A stretch of 64,000 bases of DNA from Tretioscincus oriximinensis (GCA_022410635.1 JAJVDF010000003.1:4931309-4995308); one strand, 5' to 3'; positions 45,978 through 57,137 are shown, numbered from the stretch's first letter. Numbers and translations: made by a program. Notes: generated by a model not told the origin, from the sequence alone.

Positions 45978-47603
45978 AGATGCAAACAGAACCATAGTGC
46001 TTTCTAGTTCATAGAAACTCTGCCTCTACCACCAGCTCCGCTTATTTCCCAGAGTATAACTCCACGTATAAACGAATGATTCAGATTTTTGGTTAATGTC
46101 TTGGCATCTGTTTCCTTTAGAGAGATTATATTTGCAGTGTTCAGAGGTCTTGTTGCTTGTTTCACAAGGAGGATCCCAGCAGTTGCCTCAGTGCATGCCC
46201 TTGGTTATTAAGGACTTTTGGAGATAACAGTGCTATCAGCTGCACATGAACAGCTTGCAATTTGAAGAGAAACCTGGGACACAAGTAATTCTACCTCCCA
46301 TGTCCAATTGTACCCAGTAGAATATGGAATTAGACAACCTCAGTCAGCTTTAAGAATTTTATTGTATTTCTTGGAACAGCGACTCATTTTTTAAAATCCT
46401 ATCTTTACAAAATGTTAAGGTATATCATGTAATATGCATAATGTACAGTGGCATGTACTGTAAGAGGGTTCTTAATTCCCCCCTCCCTCTACTTAGAAAG
46501 TAGAATTGCTTTTCAGTATTGTACCATATGAGAGAGAGTTCTTGATTAAAGTAAAAAAAAAGAAAGAAAGAAAAAGGCCCAAAACGAAAGAGCGTGGATT
46601 ATAGATGAAGTGATGTGTAGTTTATCCTCTCTTATGTAAAACAAAAAGCTGTGAATTTGCAAGTGATGTGAATTTTAAGGGAAGGATATGGGAAAAACTG
46701 AGAAACAAAAAAAATGGCGAAGTCTTTTGTTCATAAGTAACTGTGCTTCAGTCGAAGTGGTTTTCATTGGGGCCGTCAGCTCAGAGGGGGTTTCGTTTCA
46801 AAAGAGCTTGCTAAGGTTTAGTTCCCACCATGGTGTGTATTTATCCCTTAGTGTACAATTATATAGCACACTTGGCTAATGACAAATGTTTTCATCCTCA
46901 AGATAATGTAGAACACACCTAATTTAAGGGAAGGTGGGCTTTCAGCTTTTACGGTTTGTGCTGTTCTTACAAATTACTTCACTGAACTAGAATAGATTGT
47001 TTTTACATTGCATAATACGAGATACACTTTCTGCGAAAGACTTCTCCGTGCATAGTTTTGCTGTTTTCAGAATACATGCCACACTGAGCAGAAACTTCAC
47101 TTACAAACTATATTCTGATTGGGTGTGCATAGAAACCATGAGGCTAGTTCATAACGTGTGCAGTTTTGATTAAACAGTTTGTTAAATAACGTATTCAGAT
47201 TGACTAGTGTTTCTCAACTTCAACATTGCCTATTATGCGTGGAAGTAAATTAAAGCTGGAAAACCTTTGTCAGTGTTATAATACTCAAACTGACATCCAA
47301 TTCCCCCGGACAATAGGTACAAGTCTGCAAGCTGCTCTAATTCTTTCCAGTCTTTACGTTTATTGATTCTTTTGTAGACCTGTTTCAACCAATCTATTAC
47401 AAATGGCACTATTTAAAAGTGTGAAGTTTATCACATTTGACCTGAGGCACATGGAAAACAATAGATTCTAAGAATATGTTCCACCAATTCCTAAGTTGTT
47501 TTTTTTTAATCACAGAAAGAAAAATATTTGGAATTTTTGGGTAATTTTAAAGCACCGTTGTTATTTAAAAGGTTGGGATGTCAATTTTTTACTCAATATA
47601 GTA
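45978..47603. other. Non-coding stretch, nothing recognised
   Basis: Includes a short AAAGAAAGAAAGAAAAAGG run near 46555-46577. No repeat termini or exon supported. Confidence 0.35.
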
Positions 47604-47637
47604 TTTATTTATTTATCTATTTATTTATTTTTAAAAT
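47604..47637. repeat. (TTTA)n-like microsatellite
   Basis: TATTTATTTATTTATCTATT and further TTTA units, with one C variant. Confidence 0.85.
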
Positions 47638-47674
47638 CCAGCAAGTGTGTTTTCCTGGACTTTAAATGTTTTAT

Positions 47675-47824
47675 CAGTGTATATGGCTTCTTTGCTGCAG
47701 TTAACTTTGATTTGAAGCTTCACTTTGCTATTTCTCTAAAATTTATTTTCAGTTTATCTGGCTTCTTTGCTGCAGTTAACTTTGATTTGAAGCTTCATTT
47801 TGCTATTTCTCTAAAATTTATTTT
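47675..47824. repeat. 75-bp tandem duplication, two copies
   Basis: Copies at 47675-47749 and 47750-47824 differ at about three positions (roughly 96% identical). The unit includes CTTCTTTGCTGCAGTTAACT and TTGAAGCTTCA. Because 75 is a multiple of three, the duplication is echoed as a 25-residue repeat in a 112-codon + frame, which is not evidence that the frame is translated. Confidence 0.95.
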
Positions 47825-49019
47825 GCATATTTAAATGAAGTCCTTTACAGAGAACTATTTGTGAGCATGAGCCTCCCCCCCAAAAAAAGATGTAACCCCC
47901 CCAAATCTAGAATATTTCCCTCCTTCCATTTAAAAAAGTTCTGAAAAAATCATTTGTAGGGTTTCTATAGATGTACCAGGAGGTTTACTGGAATTAACTT
48001 AATATAACATTTTTATTATACATGTTTCTTCAAATTATGCCTTTTTGCATATCTTGCACTGTAAAACATATCACATAAATAATTGATAATAAACAAACAA
48101 ATCCTACTTTTTGCTTCTCTCTGTTCTTCCTTGAATTTAAGACTTTGAAGTTCAGTAAATAATTTATGGTACTTATTAGAGGAGGCAAATCAAACAGTAT
48201 CCTTGATCCTAGTTGTTTTTTTGTCCTTGTTGTTTCTGAGGAGAATTTTAAAATGATCTTTCTGATTGGTAGATAAACAGGATCGTGGAAATAAAAATGG
48301 ATTACGCAGTACAAAATATGTCATATAACAGAAATGTAGTTGCCACAGGGTGATAATTTCTAAATTAGTTTATTTGAGCATGCACATATTTCTGAGTATA
48401 TAAACTGTTGAATTACCTTTAATATGTCAGGGTTTTTTTCTCGTGTTGAATGTGAAAATATACTTTTGAGGTACCCTTTGAACATACAAATTCATTCAGG
48501 CTCTTCAGAAAGAGTTAAAATATCTATTGAAACCCATTAGGATTATGAATCTAGAACTAAAATGCAATTATGACCTTGGTCACACACCCTTAGCTAAACC
48601 TAATTCAACTTATTTTAAGGGTGCTTCAGGATTGTAACTTCAGAATGTACTTATTTGGAAGGCCATATTCCCTTCCTTTTTTGCTGCTGCCCCAGACACT
48701 TAAAGCAAAGTAAATGCTCCTGCAACTGGGGTAAGAGCAGTGGGAGGGGGCACATTTGCACATACGGTGCTGTTTTGTCCACAATAGGGAAGGTCCTTCT
48801 GAAGTAAAGGGAGCAGTTACCCTGCTTCTACACCTATGCCAGGCCAACCGATTCCAAAGGAAGCAAGGCTGTGTTTCTTATCACGCTGGCACGGATGGAT
48901 GGAACAGCCCCAAACCGCTGAACCTAACCTTCAGGAAGGCTTTTAAGCTTTCTGCAATTAGATACACAATAGAATGCTGTGGTTGCAATTGAATTTGGAA
49001 AAATCACTCTAGTTAGACC
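47825..49019. other. Non-coding stretch, nothing recognised
   Basis: No supported feature. Confidence 0.3.
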
Positions 49020-49130
49020 ATCCCTGTCTAGAAGTGGCCGTAGTTTGTAAGCCGCTTTGAGTCGTTTTGGGTGAGAAAAATAACGTATAAAACCCCAGTT
49101 CTTCTTGGGTTTTTTTCTTTTTCTTCTTCA
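49020..49130 (+). repeat. Sauria/BovB-type SINE or LINE 3' tail
   Basis: TTTGTAAGCCGCTTTGAGTC, GGGTGAGAAAAATAACGTAT and a C/T-rich TTCTTC tail match the 3' ends at 51800 and 56620. Confidence 0.75.
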
Positions 49131-49737
49131 GATTTTATAATATGCAAAGAAATAAATTCTTTCTGAATATTGAACACACCTAAGTGTCCTAATATAAATT
49201 TCTTGAATCTTCTTAAATTGGCTTCTAATGCCAATTGTGCTGGAGTGGGAGGCTGATGAGAATGGAAACATAAATATGATAACCTGCTGCTGTTAGTTCG
49301 AACTGAAAATCTCTTTGGTCGGCTTCATCACCATGGTAAATTAATTTTCAATTAAAGGGGTAGAAAGCTCTTCTTTTTCAAATGATGTATCATGGGTTAT
49401 CTCTAGAATTTTTGTCATTCCAGATATGAAAAAGACTAAGGACATTATCCCATCCCTTTCACTTTTTTTAATTTGTATTTGGAGCTGCTGTGTTCCCACT
49501 AGAGGAAGAAATGGGAGTGAAAACTGTGTGGCTTTGCACTTCCCCTATAATCCACAGTGGGAGAGCTTTAGTGATGCAATGTTTGGAAAGCCACACATTG
49601 CCAGAACGGAGGTCTCCCACAAAAGTGATACAGGTGCAGTTTTTCCCAATTCAGGCTAGCCATGCCCTGACTAGAATTTGCCCATAATGGGAGCACCTCT
49701 GTGTGAATGCTTCCATGCATCACCATTTTGCTCTAAC
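49131..49737. other. Non-coding gap
   Basis: No supported feature. Confidence 0.3.
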
Positions 49738-50282
49738 CTCCGAGGTAGGGTTGCCACCTTTTGATAAGTGAAATAAGGGACATGCTCTTAAAAATAAGGG
49801 ACATTTCTCAAAAATACTGGACACTAAAAAAACCCTCAAAATTAATAATTAAAGGGGATTTTTAGCTAAATGTGATACTAATTAATGAACAGCTAATGGT
49901 AAAAGTACAAGGAAATTTGACACTTAGAGCCAGAGAGGGCTCTAAGTGAAAAGGAGCCTTGATAAAGGCTTTTGTGGGATCCTTGACTACGACAAAGCTG
50001 TAGCTTAAAAGGAAATAAAAAACTACCTGCCTGAATTCGCAGCCAAAGCTGGTGAGTGCAACGCAGATGAGTGAGCGCAAAGAACAAACTCTCTGATGCT
50101 CNTCTTCTGGGCAAACAACGCGGCAGATGGGGACCGGGTCGGACCTGGAAGTCAAGCGCTGCCTCCAACTGCGTCCTGTGAGGAATACGGGACACTAGAC
50201 TCATAATACGGTATGCTTAATTTTGACCTGAAATACGGGACGTCCCTTATAATACGGGACAGGTGGCAACCCTACTCTGAGG
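49738..50282. mobile_element. hAT-like MITE (family T), 529 bp, with 8-bp target duplication
   Basis: The element spans 49746-50274, starting TAGGGTTGCCACCTTTT and ending AGGTGGCAACCCTA. Flanking 8-mers are CTCCGAGG (49738-49745) and CTCTGAGG (50275-50282), 7 of 8 matching. Internal subterminal repeats AATAAGGGACAT and TAATACGGGAC lie near the two ends. Overlapping frames of about 100 codons have no transposase motif. The termini are shared with the 58025-58460 element. Confidence 0.87.
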
Positions 50283-50429
50283 GGGCTAAAGGCATTTTTG
50301 GACGTGTGGGGAAGGGTTCTAGTTTTGTGCAAAACTAAATACATTACTAGTTTTTTGTAATTATGGATTTGTGCAAACCTCGGGCCCATTTGTTTAAAAT
50401 GATGGAGCACAGGAAGAAATCACACCAAA
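50283..50429. other. Short non-coding gap
   Basis: No supported feature. Confidence 0.3.
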
Positions 50430-50435
50430 AAAGAT

Positions 50436-50945
50436 TACCCAACCAATGTGGTAGTTAACTCCAAAAGTTAACTGTCGGATACCAAGGCTGACTAGTCTGT
50501 CTCCCACCAGGCAGCAGCACTAGACAGAGTATTAACGTGCTGGGGACAGCTGTCCACAGACACGTTGTAAAACCCCTGTGGCACAGTCAGTCCCACAATC
50601 AGGTCAACGAGTTCAAGGGAGTACGTTCAAGAGNAGTCATTAAACAAGCCAGGCCAATACCAGAANTGNGGAACCACACGGTTGGGAACAAGATACAAAC
50701 AAGGTCCGGTTACAGTCCAGGGTCAAGTACCAGAGGCTAAACAAACACTATCTCAGAGACCAAGTGACGAATTGCTTCCAGCAAAGTAAAGCCTTGAGCA
50801 GCTGGCTTATATACATCTCCTGCAATCTGGTAGCTTGATTAGAAACAGCTGGTCCATCCAGGAGTGCTGACTCAGCAGGGAGTGGCTCTTGATGTTTGAT
50901 CCTGGCCTCAAGATTCTCTATCTGAAAACTCACAGTTCTGCAACT
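50436..50945 (-). mobile_element. Probable LTR of a retrotransposon, 3' LTR in minus orientation
   Basis: On the minus strand a TGTGAG-type start near 50935-50945 leads to TATATAAG (50806-50813, a TATA box) and onward to an ACCACA end at about 50436. The candidate ends carry TG and CA as LTRs do. Composition is richer in G+C than the surroundings. The exact borders are uncertain because no second LTR or target duplication was found. Confidence 0.5.
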
Positions 50946-51290
50946 CCAAGAGACTTATATGCTAGACCGGTCAGAGGCTGACGTTAGATCTGCCAGTNTT
51001 TCTCTCATCCTCCGGCTTCTGCGCAGGCCAGCTGTCTCCCTCCTTTCCTCCAGGATTTGGCTCAGCCTATTAACCTCACTACCTGCTTCAGGGTCGGGAG
51101 AGACGCCGTCCTGCAATTCATCACCGTCCTCATCCCCTGANCCCTGCAACACAGGGCTGTGCACAACATTAACAAAATGTTGTGCAGATAATGAACTCGA
51201 ACTGGAAACAGAAGGAAAAGTCGGGGGGAACTGAGTTCTCAAAACCACTTCTTTCACCCCCATGAGAATACAGCTCATTTGTCCAGAAAG
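50946..51290 (-). pseudogene. C-terminal remnant of an LTR-retrotransposon polyprotein (tentative)
   Basis: A 107-codon minus-strand frame (51278-50955) contains an acidic stretch (SGDEDGDELQDGVSPDPEAG) and a basic tail (ERRETAGLRRSRRMRE), directly upstream of the putative 3' LTR. Position and composition suit the end of a Gypsy-type pol or gag product. There are two Ns and no catalytic motif. The element is truncated near 51290. Confidence 0.45.
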
Positions 51291-51789
51291 GCGTGGAGAA
51301 GTATGTTTTTCAATGGAGAAGGGAAGCTATTCTTAATAAGATTTATAGAACATTTACAACATATTTTATTTGGAATTCATAATACGCACCCTATCTAACT
51401 CAACTTACACTTGGATGCCTTGACCCATATTTTGTACTCGTTAAAAAAAAAAGCAGAATTGTTCATATGCTATTAAGCTCTATCATTTATATCTAAAGAT
51501 TGATTGATCAATTGATTCATTGATTTCTATCCATCTCTATACTCAAAAACCCCAGGTTATAAAGGCACTAAAATGGAATAGCCAAAAAGCTATAAAGGAT
51601 TTTTTTCCTATTTTTTTTAAATCTCCCCCAGTCCTCTCTTACAGAAGACTTACAACATATTTTAACTCACTAAAGAGTACATCTTAATATTTCAACTATT
51701 TCAGTGATGCTTGGTCATTATGATAGTTCAAATAAGAACATTGCAGTTCCCACTTTTGTTCACAATTAAGCCATACGTTTGGGCACTAT
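51291..51789. other. Non-coding gap
   Basis: TTGATTGATCAATTGATTCA near 51500 is a short local repeat. Nothing else supported. Confidence 0.3.
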
Positions 51790-51921
51790 TTTGGGCACTA
51801 TACTATTGGAACCACCACAGCCTTGTGGGGAAGATAGAATGTAAGCCTTCGGGCAAAAAATACCCTTGTAAGCCGCTTTGAGTCCCTTTGAAAGATGAGA
51901 AAAGCGGGGTATAAGAACCCA

Positions 51922-51986
<65 letters not shown>

Positions 51987-52002
51987 TCTTCTTCTTCTTC
52001 TT
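51790..52002 (+). mobile_element. Sauria-type SINE 3' half with expanded (CTA)n tail
   Basis: GGAACCACCACAGCCTTGTG, GGAAGATAGAATGTAAGCCT, AGCCGCTTTGAGTCCCTTTG and AAGCGGGGTATAAGAACCCA match the 56580-56700 SINE closely. The tail continues as about 19 CTA/TAC units (51926-51985) and then (TTC)n. The tRNA-like head is missing. Confidence 0.8.
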
Positions 52003-52035
52003 GTGTGGTGTTCCTAATAGCATCTTTATTGCCAA

Positions 52036-52145
52036 TCATAACATATTTAATTATTTACATTTTTATACCGCCCTGTACCCGAAGGTCTCAGGGTTATTAA
52101 CAATAAAATCACAGTTCACATGTTAAAAACAGCCACTAATCCAGC
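52036..52145 (-). repeat. Dispersed retroposon 3' end, reverse
   Basis: TTTAATTATTTACATTTTTA, CCGCCCTGTACCCGAAGGTC, TCAGGG and CATGTTAAAAACAGCCACTA match 39090-39180 with few changes; this is the best-preserved copy. Confidence 0.75.
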
Positions 52146-52479
52146 AATTCTTTTATTATCTGCATATTTTTTCCTTAATAGTATAATATTTTCAAATTCT
52201 GTATGACTTGTATATATACTGTCTGTTTAATTCGATTACTTATTAAGAAAGAGCTTCAGACTTCAAATCTGTAGCAAGTAATTTTACCTAGATATTTGCA
52301 ATAAGACCACATCTGCTAATAATTCAGATAAACTCTGTTCCTGCTGTGCTGTGGCTCGGTACACAGCTTGGCCATCTATGCCAGTGCAGACTATGGCAGA
52401 CCCCAGATACTGATGCTGGTTCAGTATTCCTCCTCCTCCTCCCTCTTCTTCCTACTCTTTATGTTGATTCTAAGGAGAA
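52146..52479. other. Non-coding gap with a hAT-like MITE scrap near 52355-52430
   Basis: CTTGGCCATCTATGCCAGTG and CAGACTATGGCAGACCCCAG resemble the interior of the 5063-5238 family. Confidence 0.4.
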
Positions 52480-53140
52480 ACCTTGGAAAACTGTTTGCCA
52501 AATCATGTGGTAAATACTGGGGCTGATTACTGCTGAGTTGCTCTGGGCCTGCTTTTGTTAAGCACTTATTACAGGAATCCAACAGGGCAAATTAAGAAAC
52601 CGGTGTGTTTGCTTGTTATTTCAAGACTTTTATGCTTGGCTTCTGAAGAAACCCTTACAGGACCTCATGACCTAAAAAAAGGCTTGCTGCTCCTTAGACA
52701 GGGATGGCCTTGTGAAATTTGAAGCACTGACCTGGCAACAATGGAAATGATTACCTCCAAGGGAGAGTTTAGCTTTTGTTATTCTTTAATGCAGCGTATT
52801 TGAATGTCTACTATTAAAAATGCATGCGTAAAATAACTACACCGCTCCAGTGCAGCTTTGTAATGGCATTTTAATANGTGTACAACTTAAGTGAATTTTT
52901 GCTTTATTCTTACAGATTAAAAAGGGGGCATTTTACTTCAGATAATTATTGACAGCCTTCTTAGTTTGCAATTTAGGTGGACTGACAATGCATTAAAGTA
53001 GACAGAAAATGGAATTGTGATCTGCAGTAAATTGGTTGCTCTGTTTCAAAGTCTTGATGGAACTTAGAAATATTGTAACATACAATGAAAATNTTGTCCT
53101 TTCAGCAGCCCACTCTGATAATTAAACAGATAAGTGAACA
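52480..53140. other. Unique-looking stretch, possible conserved non-coding element
   Basis: There is no repeat signature over 650 bp. Text such as CAAATCATGTGGTAAATACT, GCACTTATTACAGGAATCCA, AAATAACTACACCGCTCCAG and AATTATTGACAGCCTTC has balanced composition and several homeobox and TALE-like cores (ATTGACAG). Function is inferred from appearance only. Confidence 0.35.
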
Positions 53141-53154
53141 GCAACTGGTTACCC

Positions 53155-53570
53155 AATATTATTTATTTATTTGCACTTCTATCAGGCCTGAAGGTCTCAG
53201 NGTGGTTTTACAACAACAACAATAAAAACATAGAATTGGCAGATTAAAAACAGCAATACTTAAAAGTAGGGAGGAGAAGCTGTTTCTTCAACCAAAGATC
53301 AGAAAACTGAGATGTATCTTCCAAGATTTTCTTAATATATACAGTCATGGGGATTGATGCACCTCAAAGGGAAGATTATCCCATAGTCTATGTCACTGAA
53401 TTCTTTCAGAAGATCTTTGAAAACGCACCTCTGGCTGAAGAAAGGACATTTTCTTTCCCACCTTTAGATATTGTTTGAATTTGTCAATTTTGTATTTTTG
53501 CTTTTATTGTTTGTCACCCTGAGACCTTCGAATATAGGGTGGGATATAAGTATAAAGTATAAATATTTTT
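53155..53570 (-). repeat. Dispersed retroposon, long copy plus a + strand tail
   Basis: 53155-53410 repeats the order seen at 39090-39330 (TTTATTTATTTGCACTTCTA, AGGCCTGAAGGTCTCAG, CTGTTTCTTCAACCAAAGAT, GATTGATGCACCTCAAAGGG). 53490-53570 is a tail in the plus direction (TGTCACCCTGAGACCTTCGA, AGGGTGGGATATAAGTATAA). The pair therefore faces outward. Confidence 0.65.
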
Positions 53571-53574
53571 AACC

Positions 53575-54012
53575 ACTCACAAGGATGGTGAGTGGTCTGG
53601 AAAGCATGTCCTATGAGGAACAGTTAAAGGATCTAGGGATGTTTAGTCTGCAAAAGAGAAGACCGAGGAGACCTGATAGCTGCCTACAAATACCTGAAGG
53701 GCTGTCACATAGCAGAGGGATCAGCATTGTTCTCATTGGCACATGGAAGGACTAGAAACAATGGGATGAAACTGCAATGGAGTAGATTTAGATTGGATAT
53801 CAGAAAAAAAAATTCTAACAGTAAGTGTGATAAACTAATGGAACGGTTTGCCACATGTGGTGGTGAGTTCACCTTCGCTGGAAGTTTTCAAACAGACTGA
53901 ACAGTCATCTGTCTGGAATGGTTTCATGAATCCTGCATTGAGCAGGGGGTTGGACTTGATGGCCCTGAAGGTCCCTTCCAACTCTATGGTTCTATGATTC
54001 TATTATTCTAAC
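53575..54012 (+). pseudogene. CR1 LINE 3' end with ATTCTATGATTCT-type tail
   Basis: Text includes ATGAGGAACAGTTAAAGGAT, GAAGGACTAGAAACAATGGG, TTTAGATTGGATATCAGAAA (in translation NGMKLQ and FRLDIRK) and GGTTGGACTTGATGGCCCTG. It ends in TTCTATGATTCTATTATTCT, the hallmark CR1 3' microsatellite. The same subfamily as 41383-42030 in the opposite orientation. The 5' part is missing. Confidence 0.88.
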
Positions 54013-54810
54013 CTGGAAAAAGATCGCCAAATGGCCAACAACTTTGATGACCAAGACTTTTCATGCCCTGCACTCTTAAGTTGGGTGGAGCATTTTTTTC
54101 TGTTCAAAGAGGTGGATTTTCTATTCAAGGAAATGTTACTAATTATCTCAGCTCTGTCCTATTTTTACCATGTGAAAGTCAGTGGAATGTTTAGCTGATT
54201 GTGGTTTAAAGTCTGTTGCTCTTTGTACATAGTTTTACCAAAAATGGGCCTTTTCCACACTGAGTCTTATTTGGGATATACCTGAGCTCTGTATCCATAT
54301 GTCAGTGTAAGCTAAAGCAGGTCTATACAGTGCCATACCATATCACTACCTATCCACAGCAAAATGAGAGCAAAAATAGGCAAATTAATAAGTTATTAAA
54401 GGAGTCTTCTTGGCCTAGTTAGACTTTCCAATGATGTAATTGCACTGTTTCTGCTTTTACCTTTTTGGAATGGATCCTGAGAATAATTTACTGTCATATA
54501 TGTGGAATGAGTCACCCTTTGCTCAGAAAGTGAGTGAAGAGTAATTCTTCCGTAGCCAGCACTCTGGACTATGAAATAAACCTCCCCTTTTCATGCTGAT
54601 ATGGTCTATGGAATGCACCAGTGATTAAATGGGAGGCTCCTAAGATACTTGCTGGAATCGCCCATAGCTACAATAATATTTAGTAACTGCAACAGGAAGA
54701 CAATCATTCTTTTTCAATCCGTACTTTTTAAGATTAGATTTTGAATATGCATAAAATTCTTTGCAATGTACCTTGGATATATTTTCTTTTCAATTTTGCA
54801 ATCACTGTTC
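54013..54810. other. Non-coding gap with possible MITE scrap near 54270-54340
   Basis: CACTGAGTCTTATTTGGGAT and ATCCATATGTCAGTGTAAGC resemble a poor copy of the 5063 family. Otherwise unassigned. Confidence 0.3.
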
Positions 54811-55044
54811 TAATAGATCAGTGGTTTCCAACCTTTTTTTGGCCGTGCCCCACCTAAGCATCTCTAAAATCTTGATGCCTCCCCCCCCCCCAAGATGTAT
54901 AATTCAAAAAGTGAACTCCTATTCACATAGAGGAAGTCTAAAAGGCCATTAACTTGGTCTTGTAAATTCTCAATTTGCCCCCTCAAAAAATCAAATTGCC
55001 CCCCTGTGGATGTGTGCCCCACGTCGGGAACCAGGGTAATATAT
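54811..55044. mobile_element. hAT-like MITE (MER5-like ends) with 8-bp target duplication
   Basis: The element spans 54819-55036, starting CAGTGGTTTCCAACCTTTTT and ending CGTCGGGAACCAGGG. Flanks are TAATAGAT (54811-54818) and TAATATAT (55037-55044), 7 of 8 matching. CAGTGGTT(C/T)NCAACC termini are typical of hAT-Charlie type elements. Non-coding interior with CCCCCC runs. Confidence 0.82.
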
Positions 55045-55235
55045 CATCAAGGGGGGTCTCATAGCATCTTAGAGACTTCCAAGAAAAGGGTACCTAGTTA
55101 TTTAGGAGCATAGATAGATACAGATAGCTTGTCTTGCAGGACCTTAGAGACTACCAAGAAAAAGGTAGGCAGAACGAGCTTTCCTAGAAAAGTCTACTTC
55201 TTCAGATGCTCAAAGACAATAACTTGGCAAAAGTC
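55045..55235 (+). repeat. Family X repeat, forward arms
   Basis: CATCAAGGGGGGTCTCATAG, TTAGAGACTTCCAAGAAAAG then a second arm with GACCTTAGAGACTACCAAGA, GCTTTCCTAGAAAAGTCTAC and TTCTTCAGATGCTC. Inserted directly beside the hAT-like MITE. Confidence 0.7.
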
Positions 55236-55279
55236 CTGTAGAGATTGATGGACTTTGGTTGTTCCCAAAAATAGCCATG

Positions 55280-55510
55280 TATAACAAGAGGTTCTCTTGA
55301 CANCTTAAAGATAAACAAGAAAAAGGGAGGCAGCTTGTCTACTTATTTAGATGCTAGGACAAATGTGGCAGTGTCTGGAGACTTGTGTAGGAAATCTCTT
55401 GTTGCCTTATTTTTGAGGGGGGAAGGGTTTACTTGTTAAGGTGCCATGAGACAACCCTACCCCATCCTTTGCTGGTTATTCTGAACCCAGACTAACATCA
55501 CTGAAATCAG
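55280..55510. repeat. Family X repeat, foldback copy
   Basis: A forward arm (AACAAGAGGTTCTCTTGACA, AGATAAACAAGAAAAAGGGA) and reverse arm (GTGTAGGAAATCTCTTGTTG, CCTTTGCTGGTTATTCTGAA, CCAGACTAACATCACTGAAA). Confidence 0.65.
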
Positions 55511-56410
55511 ATAGCTTGTATTGCAGAATTTGTTTCACCGACAGTGTATTGCAAAAAAAATGTAGAAGATTTCTTTGGGGAAATAAAGTTCTATTCTATC
55601 CTGGTGTTATACAAGAAGTCTATTTGATGAACAAAAGCACTCAGTCTGCTGTTGAATTGTTTGGGTCCTGGTAGATCACATTCTGACCCTTTCTTCATAA
55701 AATATCTGATCATAAAATATCAGATTGAGAGCTGCCATTCCAAATATTTTCCAAATGTTAGAAAGACTGGCTGGAAATCATGACTTAAATTGATATCTAG
55801 AAGGTTGGTAAGAAGGATAGAAAGTTCAAGTAACATGAAATAATCTGGCAAGTGGAAATATTTGCTTATAAATTGAAAAAGTAAATAATAATAGTGTTTT
55901 TATGATTATATTGTGTGATACCTTCAGATAACAAAATAGCTAACAAATGGCATAGTATATACTTTATTACTTTGTAAACATGATGAATTACAATGATTCA
56001 GAATCATTTTTTCTCTTTATTGTTCTTGATAGCTAGTAGTGGACATGCTGTTTACAAAATGAGTCAACAATAATTTATATTTATTTAGGGCTTTTAATGC
56101 AATCTACAATTTCCCTCTTTTTATCATAGTCTAGAGTAAAAATACCTGACACTGTCTCTTATACATCTCTGTGTGAGCAAATTTGTATCAACTGTATTAT
56201 AAGCACCTTGTTTTCAAGGTTTTTTTCAAAATAATATCAAGCTTTTNGTTGGTTTATTTAAGATTTGTATGAATCCTCTATTTCTCCTTTCTTGCTGGTA
56301 CAGAAGTGGATATTCTTTATTTTTCTCATGTGAAAATAAAATACTTGGATACCTTTGTGGCACTTTAACCCCCATGATGATGAAAGATGGAGTTGTAATA
56401 ACATTCTCAG
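55511..56410. other. Non-coding gap
   Basis: A short duplication of CATAAAATATC(A/T)GAT lies near 55698-55725. No other supported feature. Confidence 0.3.
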
Positions 56411-56725
56411 GCGCAAATGGCTCAGTCACTTAGGAATATGGTATCTTACCTGGGAGATGGGGTTTCGAAGCCCTGTGTCAGACATGGGGAGGGGTGAGCA
56501 CCTGCTACTAGCCTGTAGCTCTAGCCAACTCAGCTATTCAAAAGCAAGAATTGCAAGAAATTGCAACTATCTGCAAGCAGATACATGGGAACCACCATAG
56601 CCTGGTGGGGAAGATAGAATGTAAGCCTTTGGGCAAAATATCCTTGTAAGCTACTTTGAGTCCCTTTGTAAGGTGAGAAAAGCNGAGTATAAGAATCCAG
56701 TTCTTCTTCTTCAACTTCTTCTTAT
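56411..56725 (+). mobile_element. Sauria-type SINE, nearly full length
   Basis: The head GCGCAAATGGCTCAGTCACT is an A-box region and GGGGTTTCGAAGCCC a B box, as in tRNA-derived RNA polymerase III promoters. A lineage-specific body follows, then GGAACCACCATAGCCTGGTG, AGATAGAATGTAAGCCTTTG, CTACTTTGAGTCCCTTTGTA and a GAGTATAAGAATCCAG plus (TTC)n tail resembling the BovB 3' end. Length of about 315 bp suits the family. The BovB LINE at 15200 is the kind of partner such SINEs use. Confidence 0.82.
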
Positions 56726-56729
56726 AGTG

Positions 56730-56885
56730 TTTTAGTAATTAACAAGAAATAAGATGGGCAACAAGCTTCTGAAGACAAGCCTACTTCATTAAGATGCATC
56801 TGGAGTTGTAGGCTATTTCTTATTAATCTGTAAAGCGCTGGATGTTCTTGACCCAGACTAACACAGCTCTTTCCCTGAAATCTGG
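56730..56885. repeat. Family X repeat, foldback copy
   Basis: GTGTTTTAGTAATTAACAAG, CAACAAGCTTCTGAAGACAA then the reverse arm TTTCTTATTAATCTGTAAAG, GACCCAGACTAACACAGCTC. Confidence 0.65.
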
Positions 56886-57137
56886 TCTCCTTCTTCTTCA
56901 GCTTTGTGTCATAAGGTACTTTATGTTTAGTGCCTTGGGGTTTAATTTTGGAAGGTACATATTTTCTTTCCAAGCTGTTGAATCTATATTCTAATTATTA
57001 TATCTACAAGAAGAGTGGGAGGAGGAAGATGACATTATTATTTCTTTGGATGTCTTGTCTGGTCATTAACAAGTGGTCTTGTATATCTGTAGTTAGGCTG
57101 CTGCTTCAGTTGCTCCCAATACTCTAACAGAAGTATG
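56886..57137. other. Short non-coding gap
   Basis: No supported feature. Confidence 0.3.

Noticed and set aside
47496..47834. 112-codon + frame with a 25-residue internal repeat
   Set aside because: The repeat reflects the 75-bp DNA duplication; composition is that of AT-rich non-coding sequence.
51766..52039. Frames with poly-valine or poly-serine
   Set aside because: Translations of the (CTA)n tail of a SINE.
56411..56500. Functional tRNA gene
   Set aside because: Only A- and B-box-like strings are present, followed by a SINE body and tail; no cloverleaf.
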